Assembly: GCF_963924675.1 (NCBI RefSeq)
Contig: NC_089219.1
Coordinates: forward strand, 146,960,288 to 147,024,287
Reading direction: 5' to 3'
From: Phocoena phocoena
Taxonomy: Eukaryota; Chordata; Mammalia; Artiodactyla; Phocoenidae
Length of the DNA: 64,000 nucleotides
Of this stretch, positions 53,462-64,000 are shown one piece after another. Positions within the stretch are counted from its first letter, which is position 1, and the number at the start of each line of letters is the position of its first letter. Below the pieces are notes generated by a model. It was not told the origin of the DNA, did no database searches, and saw only the letters and a list, made by a program, of their open reading frames with translations. The translations under genes were made by a program, and so were the position numbers.

Positions 53462-53572
53462 CCAGGGTGACAAGTAATCTCAATTTGCCTGGGGCTATCC
53501 TGGTTTCAGCATTTAACGCTCCACATTCTCAGAAACTCCTCAGTCCCAGGCAAACTGGTCATCCTACTCCAC
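53462..53572. mobile_element. Small palindromic MITE-like element
   Basis: The left arm caatttgcctggggctatcc pairs with the right arm cagtcccaggcaaactggtc (complement gaccagtttgcctgggactg). About 110 bp. Confidence 0.5.
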
Positions 53573-53574
53573 GC

Positions 53575-54080
53575 TCACCTTCTCCTGACTCTTGCTGAAA
53601 ATCTCTGAGTTGAATTGTAAGTCAGCCTCCATCTCTCTCTAGACATTTGTCCTATGGCCACTAAAACCGCTTTCCTTACCTGCAGGTGGGTGTCTGTCTG
53701 GCTCTGGCCCTGCACAGCCTCCCCAGGGCTTCCCCCCAGTGCAGTCTCATAAATGTGACTGTGAACTTCCCACCGGCCAGCAGCGTCCGCATATTCCTGC
53801 TCTCTCTCCCTGGCCAGCAGCGTCCGCATATTCCTGCTCTCTCTCCCGTTCCACCTCAACCCAAACTCACCTGATCCAAGTAGCTGACCCTCCCAGGCAA
53901 CTGCTCGCTTCTCCTCCCCCACCCAATTGCTTGCCTTTGTCCCATCAAAGAGGTCCTGGGAGGATTGATCCCAGTCAGAACCCTCCCCTCTCTGGAGCCG
54001 CAACTCAAAGATGCCTCTTCCATAAAGCTCTCCCCAGGAAACTCCTTCCTGCCAGCTTATCACCCACCCACCGCCCATCA
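53575..54080 (+). mobile_element. L2 LINE 3' region with an internal tandem duplication
   Basis: C/T-rich L2-like text (cttccataaagctctcccca, ggaaactccttcctgcc) surrounds a two-copy 37-bp tandem repeat at 53775-53848. Assignment is by wording and position. Confidence 0.45.
53775..53848 (+). repeat. 37-bp tandem duplication (two units)
   Basis: Units 53775-53811 and 53812-53848 begin ggccagcagcgtccgcatat and end gctctctctccc. They differ only at the last base, so the duplication is recent or homogenised. Confidence 0.95.
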
Positions 54081-54134
54081 TTCTTCCTTTGGGGGCTCCT
54101 AAGTGATTGAATGCAGCAGGACCTCTTGGGGAAA

Positions 54135-54290
54135 GTACCTGGTGGCCTGGACTAGCTGTCAGGACCTGGGTTCTACCACAAGTTTACCATTAGGGCACGT
54201 TCTTAACCTCAGTTTTGCTCATTGTAAAATGAGAAAGTTGAGTGAACTCTAATGTTTTTAGCAGCCTTACCAAACTTGGATTCTAAGGCT
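54135..54290 (+). repeat. MIR3-like SINE
   Basis: The phrases agctgtcaggacctgggttc, ttaacctcagttttgctcat and tgtaaaatgagaaagttgag follow MIR3. Confidence 0.6.
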
Positions 54291-54789
54291 ACCTGCCCAC
54301 CCTGTCTGCTCTGGAGAGCATAGATACTAATGTCCTAAGCAAGGCAGCATTAGCAGGAGGCCTCTGAGATCACATCCCCTATCACCTGTCCCTACTTGAC
54401 TTGTAATTCCCATCTTTATCCTTTGATTCCCCATAATCCCATCCCGGCCTGGCCGTGAATAGGACAAAAAAGCTGCCACCTACAGCTTAAGAGATTTTAA
54501 AGTACAATTCGAAGACCGTGATTCCTTTCCCATGACCTGGCTTACAAAACTGAAGATTTAGGAGGAGAGGTTCAATTCCTGAGCCTTGTCCCCGGCTCAG
54601 TTTCCACCAGACCCAAAGCTGTGTCTGATTTTTCCCTCCGTGCCCCAGATGAACTTGTCAGGACCTACTTGTTGCTGCCCTTGGATGTCCTCCATGTAGC
54701 TGAATCTGTTGGAGCGATGGGCTGGGTGACCATCTGCTTCAAAATCTATCACGTGTGCATGTCTCTGCGTGTGGTGCACACACCGTTTT

Positions 54790-54995
54790 AACGTCTGCAC
54801 CCACTTTACTTTCACATATTTTATCTCATCTGATCCTTGCAGTAACTTGGTGAGGTTGATGCTCTTATTTCTCCATGCAAAACCTGAGGCTCAAACGAGG
54901 GAAATGTAGGAGTACGTGGTAAAATAGAACTTGAACCCAGATCCTCCAACTCCAAATCCCACGTCCTTTCCACTGGGCCACCTGCCCGTGTGTGC
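54790..54995 (-). repeat. MIR SINE
   Basis: Reverse MIR: ttttatctcatctgatcctt, gcagtaacttggtgaggttg, aacttgaacccagatcctcc, ccactgggccacctgcc. Confidence 0.75.
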
Positions 54996-55094
54996 CTGCG
55001 TTGGATCCCCCCACCTCCAACAAGGGCCCCGAGAACACTGCACTGACAGAGGTGGCCGAGGGGAGCTGCTTCCTCCCCAGGTTAGCGCTGTAAA

Positions 55095-55262
55095 CTAGCG
55101 CCTCTCAATCTTTAATGCGCACACAAATCAGCTTGTCTTGCTAAGATGCAGGTTCTGATTCAGCGGGCCTGGGGAGGGGTCAGAATTGCCTTTCTAACGC
55201 GCGCCCGGCTGATGTTGTCGTTGCTGGTTGTGGACACTGAGGAACACACTTGAGTGGCAGGG
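55095..55262. mobile_element. MER5-like hAT MITE
   Basis: The phrases gcgcctctcaatctttaatg, gatgcaggttctgattcagc and gggcctggggaggggtcaga follow the MER5 layout. The right end is more diverged. Confidence 0.6.
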
Positions 55263-57204
55263 CTGTAGGCAGCTCTACTTGACACATGTAGAGGGGAAAG
55301 GATGAGGAACCTATATCTTCCCAGGCCTGTACCCCGGAGTCCACTGTTCTTCCCTAAGTGGCTGAGGATGTTGAGAGGCCCAAGAACGCTGATCCCTGGG
55401 GTGGAGAGGGAGTGCTTCTGTGTAGAGACAGCTCACGGTTGCCATCACCCAGGGCTCAGATGGTGAAAACAGGCGGTCTCCCTGGGGCCACAGTCAGGGT
55501 GGGGAGGTGAGGGCCTGCCGGAGAGATGATGGTGAAGGTCCCTTCTCACCCTGACACTGAGGTTCTGAGCATAGTACGCTCTCTGGGGCTCTCTGAGTAC
55601 TGCCCATGCTGTCTTTTGTTTGCTGTTCAATCCCCCTATACTAGGTATCCTCTCTCGCCCTAGCGAAAACCTGCCCATCCAGTATCATCCCTTCTTATTT
55701 AAAAGCCCAGTTGAAAACACTCCCAAAAGCCTTCCCTGGTGCCCTACATCCCGTCTGCCTGTCTGTGTACAGGCGGTGTGCCTGCCTGGGCTCTGAGGTT
55801 GCCGTGGGTAACTTTCTTGCCCAGCCAGGTGCACTGGAGGCCTGTCCTATTTGGGTTCTTCTTGAGGGGCTAAGTGAACCTCGTGGGAACCCTGATGACG
55901 TTTGAGTGGGACGGGAGACTGGACGGTGTCCAGGGCTGAGCCTCCAGAGCCAGGTGAGACCTGGCTGCCGAAAGCAGTAGAGCCAGAGGGAGAATTCAGT
56001 CTCGGGCAGAGCAAGGAGGCCAAAGCAGAGCAAATGTAGGGTGAGGAGAGGCTGTGAACAGGAAATGTTAGAAGGCTGAAGCCAGGGACAGTAGGAACAG
56101 AACAGTGTAAGGGTTTCAGGCCTGAGACTTTAAAGAAAGCTGAGGAGGGGCAGACCTGGCTCAAGGGGTCTAGTGCAGGGAGGCCTCTGGGTGACAGGAG
56201 CCATGGGGGGGTCAGACAGCCCAGTTGGGGAAGGGGACAGGTCTCCACAAAGCCAGACCCAGCCTTCCAGTTAGAAAAGCACCTCAGAGTGGATGTCCAC
56301 TTGGAGTGGGCCAGGAGGGTTTTTGGTACAAGGGTTTGGGTCTCCCCTGGAAGGGCCTGTGTTTGTTGATCTTGGCCTGGGAAGCTCCCCTCCTAGGGGA
56401 GCAACATATTTTGGCAGAGTTATGATTATGCTTATATAATTTACACAATACCATAACATTGTTTTTGTTGTTGGTTGTTTTTATTACCATTCCCCAGTAC
56501 TGAGTTTCTTCCTAATGAGCTGCCCTGTGCTAGGCACCGTGCTGTCTCTAAAACAAATCTAAGGATTTCAAGGGCGGGGACTATGTCTGGGGGATTATAT
56601 GTACTTCTATACATAATAGTTGCTCAATAACTCCTCCGTTAACCGAGGATTTCTTTCTCCTTCTGATCTTTGAAAAGTGGCTGTCTGTGAGACACATTGA
56701 ATGTGGTGTGTGTATGTGCGTTTTTGTTTTGTTTTTGATGGTCAAGATTGGGCATTAAGGAGTGGAAATCATGCAGTAAGAGAACCCAAATTCCCACCCT
56801 TCCCCTCCATCCCCACAGAGTCCAGCTGGACTCAGGAGCGTGGCTTGTTGGGTCCTATTAGCCTCCTGTATCTTACACACGGTGCATCGTCCCAGGACCT
56901 GGCCTCTGTGCCCTTGCAGCTGTGGCCCCTTGACAGAGTGAAACCAGCTCTGCCCGGGAGCAAAGCCAAGGCATGCTCTAGCACCAATTCTGCCTCGCAT
57001 CACATTATCCCGGATAGATGGCATTTAAGTCTGGTGACCGTAGTTTCTCAACTGGCCTACGTAGCAAAGGTCTTTTCAGCTGCTTTCAGGAGCAAATGGA
57101 TATCTGGAAATAGAGTTTGGATATACCAATACCCGAATTTCCATATTTTAAAAAAATGGAGAATATTTAAATCCTGTTTCCCCAGAAAATGGAGGGGATA
57201 CAAC

Positions 57205-57430
57205 GCCCCCATAAAGCATTTCCTCCCAGAGACCTCCCCTGACCCTCGTGCTCCCAGTGCAAGTTAGTCCTTCTGTTGGCTTTTACTCACAGCACCCTTT
57301 TTCTCCTTTGTAGCCTTAAACAATTTATAATTTTAAATATACAATCTTTGTTTGATATTTGCTTCTCAGAGTTTTTTCCCCTGCTGTATCCCCAGTAATT
57401 AATGGTACCTGTGTGTTACAGGCTGGGTCC
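57205..57430 (+). repeat. L2 fragment
   Basis: The phrases aagcatttcctcccagagac, ctcccctgaccctcgtgctc and tatccccagtaattaatggt resemble L2 3' UTR. Confidence 0.45.
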
Positions 57431-57458
57431 CTCTGATCTTTACCTCTCAGGCATTAGG

Positions 57459-57608
57459 CAGTGGTTCCCAAGGCGTGGTCCCTGGTTGGAAAGGCAAATT
57501 CTTGGCCCTACCCTAGATCTATTGACTTAGGATCTCTGGAGCTGGACCCAGAAACCTGTATTTCCATTCCTGTAGTGATCCTAATGCCTCTAAATCTTGA
57601 GAACCATT
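57459..57608. mobile_element. MER5A-like hAT MITE with 8-bp target duplication
   Basis: Starts cagtggttcccaaggcgtgg and ends cttgagaaccatt, the inverted terminal repeats of MER5A. It is about 150 bp long. The 8-bp sequence gcattagg flanks it on both sides (57451-57458 and 57609-57616), as hAT insertion predicts. The last G may belong to either the element or the repeat. Confidence 0.85.
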
Positions 57609-59581
57609 GCATTAGGGTTTGGGACCAATTCTACAGTGTCACACGGCATGGGTTAAGGAACAGCCTTACGTGGGCTGAAGGTCAGTAAGAGAAGAGAGAC
57701 ATAAAGAGAGGTGTTGGGGCCCATTCCGGGTCTGCGTTCCAGCGGAGGGACCCCACCGCTCACGCATCTTCCCTCTCAGACGGTAAGGGAAAGAGCAGGC
57801 TGGAATGAAGGGCCTAGAAGGGCCTTGGCACAGGCAGGCTGGAGCTGGGGAGCTAGCGGATTACAGGAGTAGTCTGGGGAAGCTAGCTGCCTGGTACCCA
57901 GAGAAGCTGTAGACCCCACCCCAACAGAATGGAGATCCCCCGCCCCTGGGAAGCACCGCTTGAGCGCCACCCTGCCCACAGGGAGAAGGGGACGCTCCCA
58001 GTCTCAGCTGGCTCACGGCCCAAACAATGCAGGGTGAGATCCCTGGGTCATCCTGGGGCAGCTCTGCTCACAGCCCTGGCACATAGCAGGCATACGAGCT
58101 TTTAGGGGTGAATAAGTAGGGTCACTTCCAACTCTTGAGACTGATTCTGCTTTTCTGAGGTTTGGGTTGGTCACCAGCAGACTCACAACTGCTCTCGATT
58201 ATTGAAGCTGAATTGTTTAATGATCTCTCTTGATGGGCGGGCCAGAGGCTACATTAGCACCAGTCCTCACACCTAAAAACAGGCGCTTGTGCTGGATTTC
58301 CCGATTCCTCACTCCCACGCCGGCAGCCTGGCTTCCTGCGAGGCCTTGAGGGTTCTCGGTTCCACCCCCCTGGTTGTAACCAGCACCCCCAGGCTGTCAG
58401 GCCTACTCAGGCCAGTGAACAGTCCCGGTCCCTCTCCCCCAGGACCACCCAGGTAGAGACGGTGACTGGGAGTATTTCTTTCTACCCCAGTGGGAGAGCT
58501 ATCTAAAGATCTGACCCCAAAGCCTTTCCATGAGGCGGCCTGGCCCTCCTTGGAAAGCTGATCTTGCCTGTATTCCCACCATTTCTCCCAAGAGCCTCTC
58601 CCAGGGCACTCGGATTGACTGTAATTGCTTAATTAGCAGCCTCCGAACAACTGGTGGGGAACCAATTACACAGCGCCTTCCCTGCCACCTAGGGAAATGG
58701 CAGGGGCTGTCTGGTGGGCAGGCCCCCAACCCCAGGCTCTCATCTCTTTCCTCTACCCTCCATGCCTCTTGCTTTGGCCAGAAGTTCACATTTCTCCCCC
58801 ATCTTTTGTGAAGTAACGTCTGTATCACATGAAACATTCACAAATGGCTCCCTTCCTTGACTCTTAATTTCTTCTCAGTGCTTCAATCTCTATCTTCACT
58901 CTTATTTCCTTCCTGCTGCAATACATTTTCTGGACCTATAAATAATGCCATTGACAGTGCTTTGAAGTGTTTTTGTAGTATCCTCCACCCCTGAAAACAC
59001 AGACAATCAGATACACACAGACACAGACATACCATGAACTGAGCTACACTGATCTGTTTCTATAACTTGAATCTCTCAGGTCCATTATCCTTCCTCTTCC
59101 TCTGCATTAGGCTCCCGCAACTCATTAAACCTGCTCCAGGTATGATTACCCTCCAGGCAGCTTCTCTGGGACCTCATCCACAGGTGAGAGCTGGGAGGGT
59201 AGGGCATGAGGGACCTAGCCAGGGCCTTTATTTACTGTCCTTTATTGGGAAAGTGCCTGAGGCAGCAGAAGCAGACTAAGACGTGAACCACAATGCTCCC
59301 TCTGTAATTCAACCCAATCCCGCAAGCGTTGCTGTGTGCCCAGGAAAACTACGAGTGATTCAGGGGTCTGGGTGTTGAGCCCACAGGAAATGGAGGGTAT
59401 GGGACTCTCAAATAAGGAATCCCACTTTACCTCTGTTGGACTCCAGCTGGTTCAGGTGTGGACATAGAGAGAAAAGCCATGGGTACTAGTACATAAGGAC
59501 TTCTGGTTGAGTGAAGGGAATCCTTTTATGACAACTCTCTTTGGCCAAAGGTCTCCTTGAACCAATGGTCCCTTTTTGCTA

Positions 59582-59651
59582 AGATTTACTCCAGCCAAAT
59601 TCTCAGAAATAAAATAAGATTTGTTCCAGCTAAATTCCCAGAAATAGAATA
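59582..59651 (+). repeat. 35-bp imperfect tandem duplication
   Basis: Two units starting agatttactccagccaaatt and agatttgttccagctaaatt. They differ at five of 35 positions, all transitions. Not obviously part of a transposon. Confidence 0.85.
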
Positions 59652-59938
59652 ATTCCTTCAGAATTCATGGTGACTAGGTTTGACCCATTGTCATTTTCTT
59701 CGTTGTTTTTGTTCTCTCGGCCTTTCTGCGCCCTAACTTGTTGCTTCTGAGAAGGCCTGCGTCTGTGTAGCGTCATCCCCACTTGCCCTGGGCTCCAGCA
59801 GGTGACTTCCTGACTCAGCCCTGGCAGCTCACCCAGTTGTCTTCCTTCCAGGAGTTATGAGGGCACTATCAGTAATCAATTTACCTCAGGCAAATTAAGC
59901 CAAATCTTGCCTGCCAGGAATCCTGTCTACTCTACTCC

Positions 59939-60149
59939 TTTTTTTTTTTTTTTTTCTGCCGTATGCGGGCCTCTCACTGTTGTGGCCTCTCCCGCTGCGG
60001 AGCACAGGCTCCAGATGCGCAGGCTCAGCGGCCATGGCTCACGGGCCCAGCCACTTCATGGCATGTGGGATCCTCCCGGACCGGGGCACGAACCCGCGTC
60101 CCCTGCATGGGCAGGCGGACTCTCAACCACTGCGTCACCAGGGAAGCCC
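59939..60149 (-). mobile_element. CHR-2-type SINE, antisense
   Basis: Poly(T) then ctgccgtatgcgggcctctc, to the 5' end caccagggaagcccc. Slightly more diverged than the other CHR-2 copies, and I find no clear target duplication. Confidence 0.9.
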
Positions 60150-60229
60150 CAACAGGTTCTTTTAATGCAGTTCTTTAGAACACTTCCACATTGACGTCAA
60201 GTTAATTAATGCAGACGGTCACTGCAGGG

Positions 60230-60960
60230 GTCCCCAAGTGCCCCGGCTGACTGTCCTTTCAGATTGGCAGAATGTTGACTCTTGCCACCTGGTACCTAAG
60301 GCTGGTCTCCGGCGCACAGAATATTGGCTGCACACTCAATGTGTCACCTGAAAACTGGGCTTGAGACCACGCACCTCAGGTTGGGACTCAAACCCCGCCG
60401 AAACCCAGATTGGGACTTGAGCCCATGGTCTTCTAATTAGAATCATTCACCTGGTGTCAGGACTTACTAAGGCTCAGGTTCTTTATGTCTCAGCACAGAA
60501 GGAATTCAGCGGGAGGCAAAGTGATAGGCAAGAAGTAGATTTAGAGAGAGACACATTCCATAGAAAGAATGCAGTCTGTCTCAAAAGGCGAGAGCAGCCC
60601 CAGGGCATGGGGTCATCTTCGAAAGTGAGAGCAGCCCCAAAATATGGTGTGGTGACTTTTTATGGGCTGGGTAATTTCATAGGCTAATGAGTGGAAGGAT
60701 TATTCCAACTATTTGGGGAAAGGGGTGGGGATCTCCGGGAACTGGGCCCCACCCACTTTGGGGCCTTTTTATGGTCGACCTCGGAACTGTCTTGGTGCCT
60801 GAGGGTGTGTCATTTAGCATGCTAACGTATTACAATGAGCATATAATGAGGCTCAAGTTTTACTGGAAGTGGAGTCTTCTGCTGTCTTGGACCTAGTTGG
60901 TTCTAACCAGTTTGTGTCATATCCCCAATGGCTCTCATTCTTTTAAAGGTTGCCCCCTTC
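60230..60960. mobile_element. LTR-like block (ancient endogenous retrovirus)
   Basis: The wording ctttatgtctcagcacagaa, ggcaaagtgataggcaagaa, tttttatgggctgggtaatt and catttagcatgctaacgtat is that of a placental retroviral LTR or its neighbourhood, preceded by a ggttgggactcaaaccccgc segment with a near repeat at 60404. No coding retroviral gene seen. Ends and family unresolved. Confidence 0.4.
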
Positions 60961-61870
60961 CCTACTGTTTCAGGTTCACCTCTTGGGTGTCGAGCCAAAA
61001 GACACAACCAAGCCAAAGATAGGAAAAGGAAGGATTTATTATTATTTGCAGCAAGTAAGGAGAGCACTGAGGATCATTCCCAAAGCAGTGTCTTCCCCAA
61101 CAGCAAAATTGGGGAAGTTTTAGGCTACGGGTACATGCATATTCATGAAGGGGCTTAAGCAGAGGAGAACTCAGAGTAGAATTGGGACCAAGGTCCACAG
61201 AGTCCAAGCTTTAGTTGATTGAAGTCAGGGGTCAACATCATCATTCCATCTTCCACCTGGGTGGGAGCCTTATTTCCTGTAGAACTCAAAGATGTATTAT
61301 TATATACATCCCTTGAGGAGGGATTAGGACTCTGCTTTATCACTGCACTATTGTTTGGCCTTTCCTCTGTTCCTGCATTCCTTTGTTCTATTTACTTACT
61401 TATTTATTTATTTTATTTATTTTTGGCTGTGTTGGCTCTGTTGCTGTGTGCGGGCTTTCTCTAGTTGCGGCGAGCGGGGGCTACTCTTCGTTGTGGTGGC
61501 AGGCTTCTTATTGCAGTGGCTTCTCTTGTTGCGGAGCATGGACTCTAGGCACACAGGCTTCAGTAGTTGTGGCATGCGGGCTCAGTAGTTGTGGCTTACG
61601 GGCTCTAGAGCACAGGCTCAATAGTAGGGCATACGGGTTTAGTTGCTCCATGGCATGGGGGATCTTCCCAGACCAGGGCTCGAACCCATGTCCTGGGCAT
61701 TGGCAGGCGGATTCTTAACCACTGCTCCCTTGTTCTTTTAAGATCGTTAATTACTGAGACCTGTTCAAGGGGAAGCATCGTGGCCAAGCTCAGATCACAA
61801 AATGGCTTAGGCCAAAACGGGTTCTCTTATGTCAAGAAAACCATTCCTGGTTCTCTCTCTCTGGGGACCG
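60961..61870. mobile_element. Second LTR-like block, split by an old CHR-type SINE
   Basis: The phrases gaccaaaagacacaaccaag-type text at 60993-61010, gaaggatttattattatttg, ttgaggagggattaggactc (left), and gatcgttaattactgagacc after the SINE at 61390-61726. Reads as one LTR-like unit. Class assignment uncertain. Confidence 0.35.
61390..61726 (-). mobile_element. Long CHR-1-type SINE, antisense
   Basis: AT-rich tail, then gttggctctgttgctgtgtg, gcgggctttctctagttgcg, ctacgggct-type repeats, to gtcctgggcattggcaggcg and ttaaccactgc, with about 20 bp of the 5' end missing. Flanks cctttgttct (left, 61380-61389) and cccttgttct (right, 61727-61736) look like a target duplication. The longer, older body separates it from the CHR-2 copies. 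Confidence 0.85.
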
Positions 61871-62412
61871 CCAACCTATCTGCTTACAAGTTTGGGATGC
61901 ACACTCTGTGGGCTAGGGCTCTCCGTGAGGGCCTTGCCTTCAGCACTCGTACCTCCATCCTCCTCACGCCTGCTTCCCAGCAGCAGGGCTTGGGTAGAAC
62001 AATTGCTTAGGTGCAGCTTCCAGGGCTTGAAGGCCCAGGAAGGAAGATGGCCTGAATCTTCACTTCTGCCTGGCCCCATCTTTTACAGCTGCTGTGTTTT
62101 CCCTGTCCCTCCTCCTTCCTCCTCCCGTGCCTGTACAAGAAGTCCTGAGGAACAAGACTGCTAAGGAGGGATCTGTTTGGCCTGGTCCCTCTGCACTCTT
62201 CTTGCCTTTGGGGATTTTCCTGCACCGTTTATACTGAGCGTGTTATATTTACCAGTGTGTTTTGGTTTAGTAATATGAATTCATCCATCCCATTGTTGGT
62301 AGGCTCTGTGTTTACAGAAGCCAAAGTGAAGAGGAAGTTTGGCAAGATTCTATTATTTTCTACGTCTTAATGATCGTGAGTCATGTGGTGACATGATTCA
62401 GAAAGCTCTCCC

Positions 62413-62622
62413 GGGCTTCCCTGGTGGCGCAGTGGTTGAGAGTCCGCCTGCCGATGCAGGGGACGCGGGTTCGTGCCCCGGTCCGGGAAGATCCCACATG
62501 TCGCGGAGCGGCTGGGCCCGTGAGCCATGGCCGCTGAGCCTGCACGTCCGGAGCCTGTGCCCCGCAATGGGAGAGGCCACAGCAGTGAGAGGCCCGCGTA
62601 CCGCAAAAAAAAAAAAAAAAAA
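62413..62622 (+). mobile_element. CHR-2-type SINE
   Basis: Starts gggcttccctggtggcgcag, with A/B boxes, and ends gaggcccgcgtaccgc followed by about 19 A. Target duplications agaaagctctccc (left, 62400-62412) and agaaagccctccc (right, 62623-62635) differ at one base. In intron 10, sense. Confidence 0.95.
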
Positions 62623-64000
62623 AGAAAGCCCTCCCGCTCACACTGAGCAACACCCCCCCCCAGCCATTTGAAGGGCCCCAATGACAGGTGATCAAAGCCC
62701 ACAGTGGGCCAATTTAAATGAGCACGTGTCCCTTCAGGTGGAAGTTATTTAGTCCCTTTAGAGACTTGATCTTATGGGGAGAAAGCAGACACCTTGATCA
62801 CTCTGATTAGGAGTGACTGAAGGCATTGCTTCAATTCTGGTTTTGAGACAGCTTACCTTTCCCAGTCTTGGCCTCTGGAACTGGCTCTGCCTGATGATCT
62901 AGGATTCCTCCCTCTTGTCCATTGTTGCAGAAATGCTCTTCGTCCCTTGGTCCACACTCCCTGTCATTACCATATGAAAGAGACATGCTGAGTGTGTCTT
63001 GGCTCTCACTAGCCTGAGTTTGGTTCCTCAAAAGGCTCTTGAATAAAGAAAAATAGTTTTTAATCATAAAATTTAATCAGAGACTTTTTCTCAAAGTAGG
63101 GAGAAAGGGAGGTGACTATTTCTAATTCGCCTAATTAAATCCCGACAGGTAAATAACAAAGGGCAAAGGAAATAAGACATTGGCAGCCTGTAAGTAAAAT
63201 TCTAAAAGCTTTCCAGAAGAGAACAGTTCTGGCAGAGTGTAGGACTGAGGATCTAGGAATAAAGGAAGGAAAAATGCACCCAGAAACAATAGAGCTGAGT
63301 AATCAGGAGAGGAACAGCAGCGCTGAAAGTGAGAGGTCTCATAGCATGGCTAATATTTCATCAGGTCTAAATATAGTCACCATTGTTAGAAGGTAAAAGT
63401 CCATTTTTAGAAAAAGATAGGAGGGAATGAAAAGAGCTTTATCAGAGAGTTGATTTTGAGACTATTTGAAGAATATAACTGAATATAATTTGAAGAAGAC
63501 AGGGTTGGGCATTCTTTTCAGAGATGGTATTTCCTGGTGTGATGGGGGAACACTTCAAATGTATTGACGGAAATCAGTGTGTCGGACTTGATTGTCTGGT
63601 TTGTCTTTATCTGTCTGTACCCTCCTGCCTTGTGTACCCGTCTCTCTATCACACCAAGCTCCTCCCTTCCTTCAAAGCCCTGGGTAGGCCTCTCTTTTCC
63701 AGAAAGCTTTACTTTCTTTATTTAGCTCTTATCCCTCCAGCAGTCTGATATTTACTCTACGGAGTTGCTGCAGATTTTTTGTTTGTTTGTGTTCATGTGT
63801 TTGTTTTTCCTCCTGGTATTCTGGGGTGATCTTGAGGACAGGCACTAAGATGGAACAGCTGGGCTCTTCCACCTGCAGAGTGTAGGACCTGGCCTCCTGG
63901 AGCTGGTTTCAGGGGTCCATCCTCTTTGGGCTCATGGAGGACACTGTCCAGGGTGCTGATCAACTGTTGGTCATTCAGTTAAGATGCCTTCTGAACTTCC

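Noticed and set aside
53575..54081. A 168-codon minus-strand open frame
   Set aside because: Lies over L2-like sequence and the 37-bp duplication; repetitive G/R/E-rich composition and no known family.
54980..55260. GC-rich, CpG-containing patch as a promoter or CpG island
   Set aside because: Only a few CpGs over a short span, and it overlaps a MER5-like repeat.
56701..57267. A 188-codon open frame on the + strand, the longest not explained by L1
   Set aside because: No recognisable domain, and its last ~20 residues come from L2-like sequence. No splice or promoter context. In 64 kb of mammalian intron one such frame is expected by chance.

Overview
This is a vertebrate intronic window, almost certainly from a cetacean. 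Five near-intact copies, plus one tailless fragment, of one tRNA-derived SINE (starting GGGCTTCCCTGGTGGCGCAG and ending in poly(A)) match the CHR family of whales and hippos, and a nearly full-length L1 has the 3' end and 5' UTR I associate with whale L1s. Older MIR, L2, L1M, MaLR and DNA-transposon fossils are general mammalian background. I see no prokaryotic genes, CRISPR arrays, phage or operons.

The only protein-coding gene I can support is KCNH1 (EAG1, Kv10.1), on the + strand. Three consecutive internal exons are present: 9125-9324 (end of S6 and first half of the C-linker), 14857-15109 (rest of the C-linker and start of the cyclic-nucleotide-binding homology domain) and 38458-38654 (rest of that domain, with the intrinsic-ligand tripeptide YNL). 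Boundaries follow AG/GT sites and the joined reading frame is open and matches KCNH1 rather than its paralogue KCNH5. I number them exons 8, 9 and 10 from memory of an 11-exon human gene. The upstream exons (PAS, voltage sensor, pore) and the last exon (C-terminal tail) lie outside the window.

Layout: 1-9124 is the 3' part of the upstream intron (nested L1M copies, a Tigger-like transposon inside an L2, a tailless CHR SINE). 9325-14856 is intron 8, rich in MIR/L2 with one full CHR SINE. 15110-38457 is intron 9, with several antisense L2s, two antisense L1s stacked at 29.1-35.8 kb, and CHR SINEs at 18.9 and 33.9 kb. 38655-64000 is the start of intron 10, with MIR/L2 fossils, a MaLR LTR, other LTR-like sequence near 48.2 and 60.2-61.9 kb, and four CHR-related SINEs or SINE-like copies counted with the window's total.

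I did not find an undescribed biological system. The items most worth a second look are the tailless SINE with a perfect 14-bp target duplication, oppositely oriented CHR SINEs bracketing exon 9 that could promote back-splicing, the nested transposon stacks, two short tandem duplications, and two homeodomain-site-rich intronic patches that may be conserved enhancers. Repeat family names come from recognition of consensus features, not from a database search, and many repeat boundaries are approximate.
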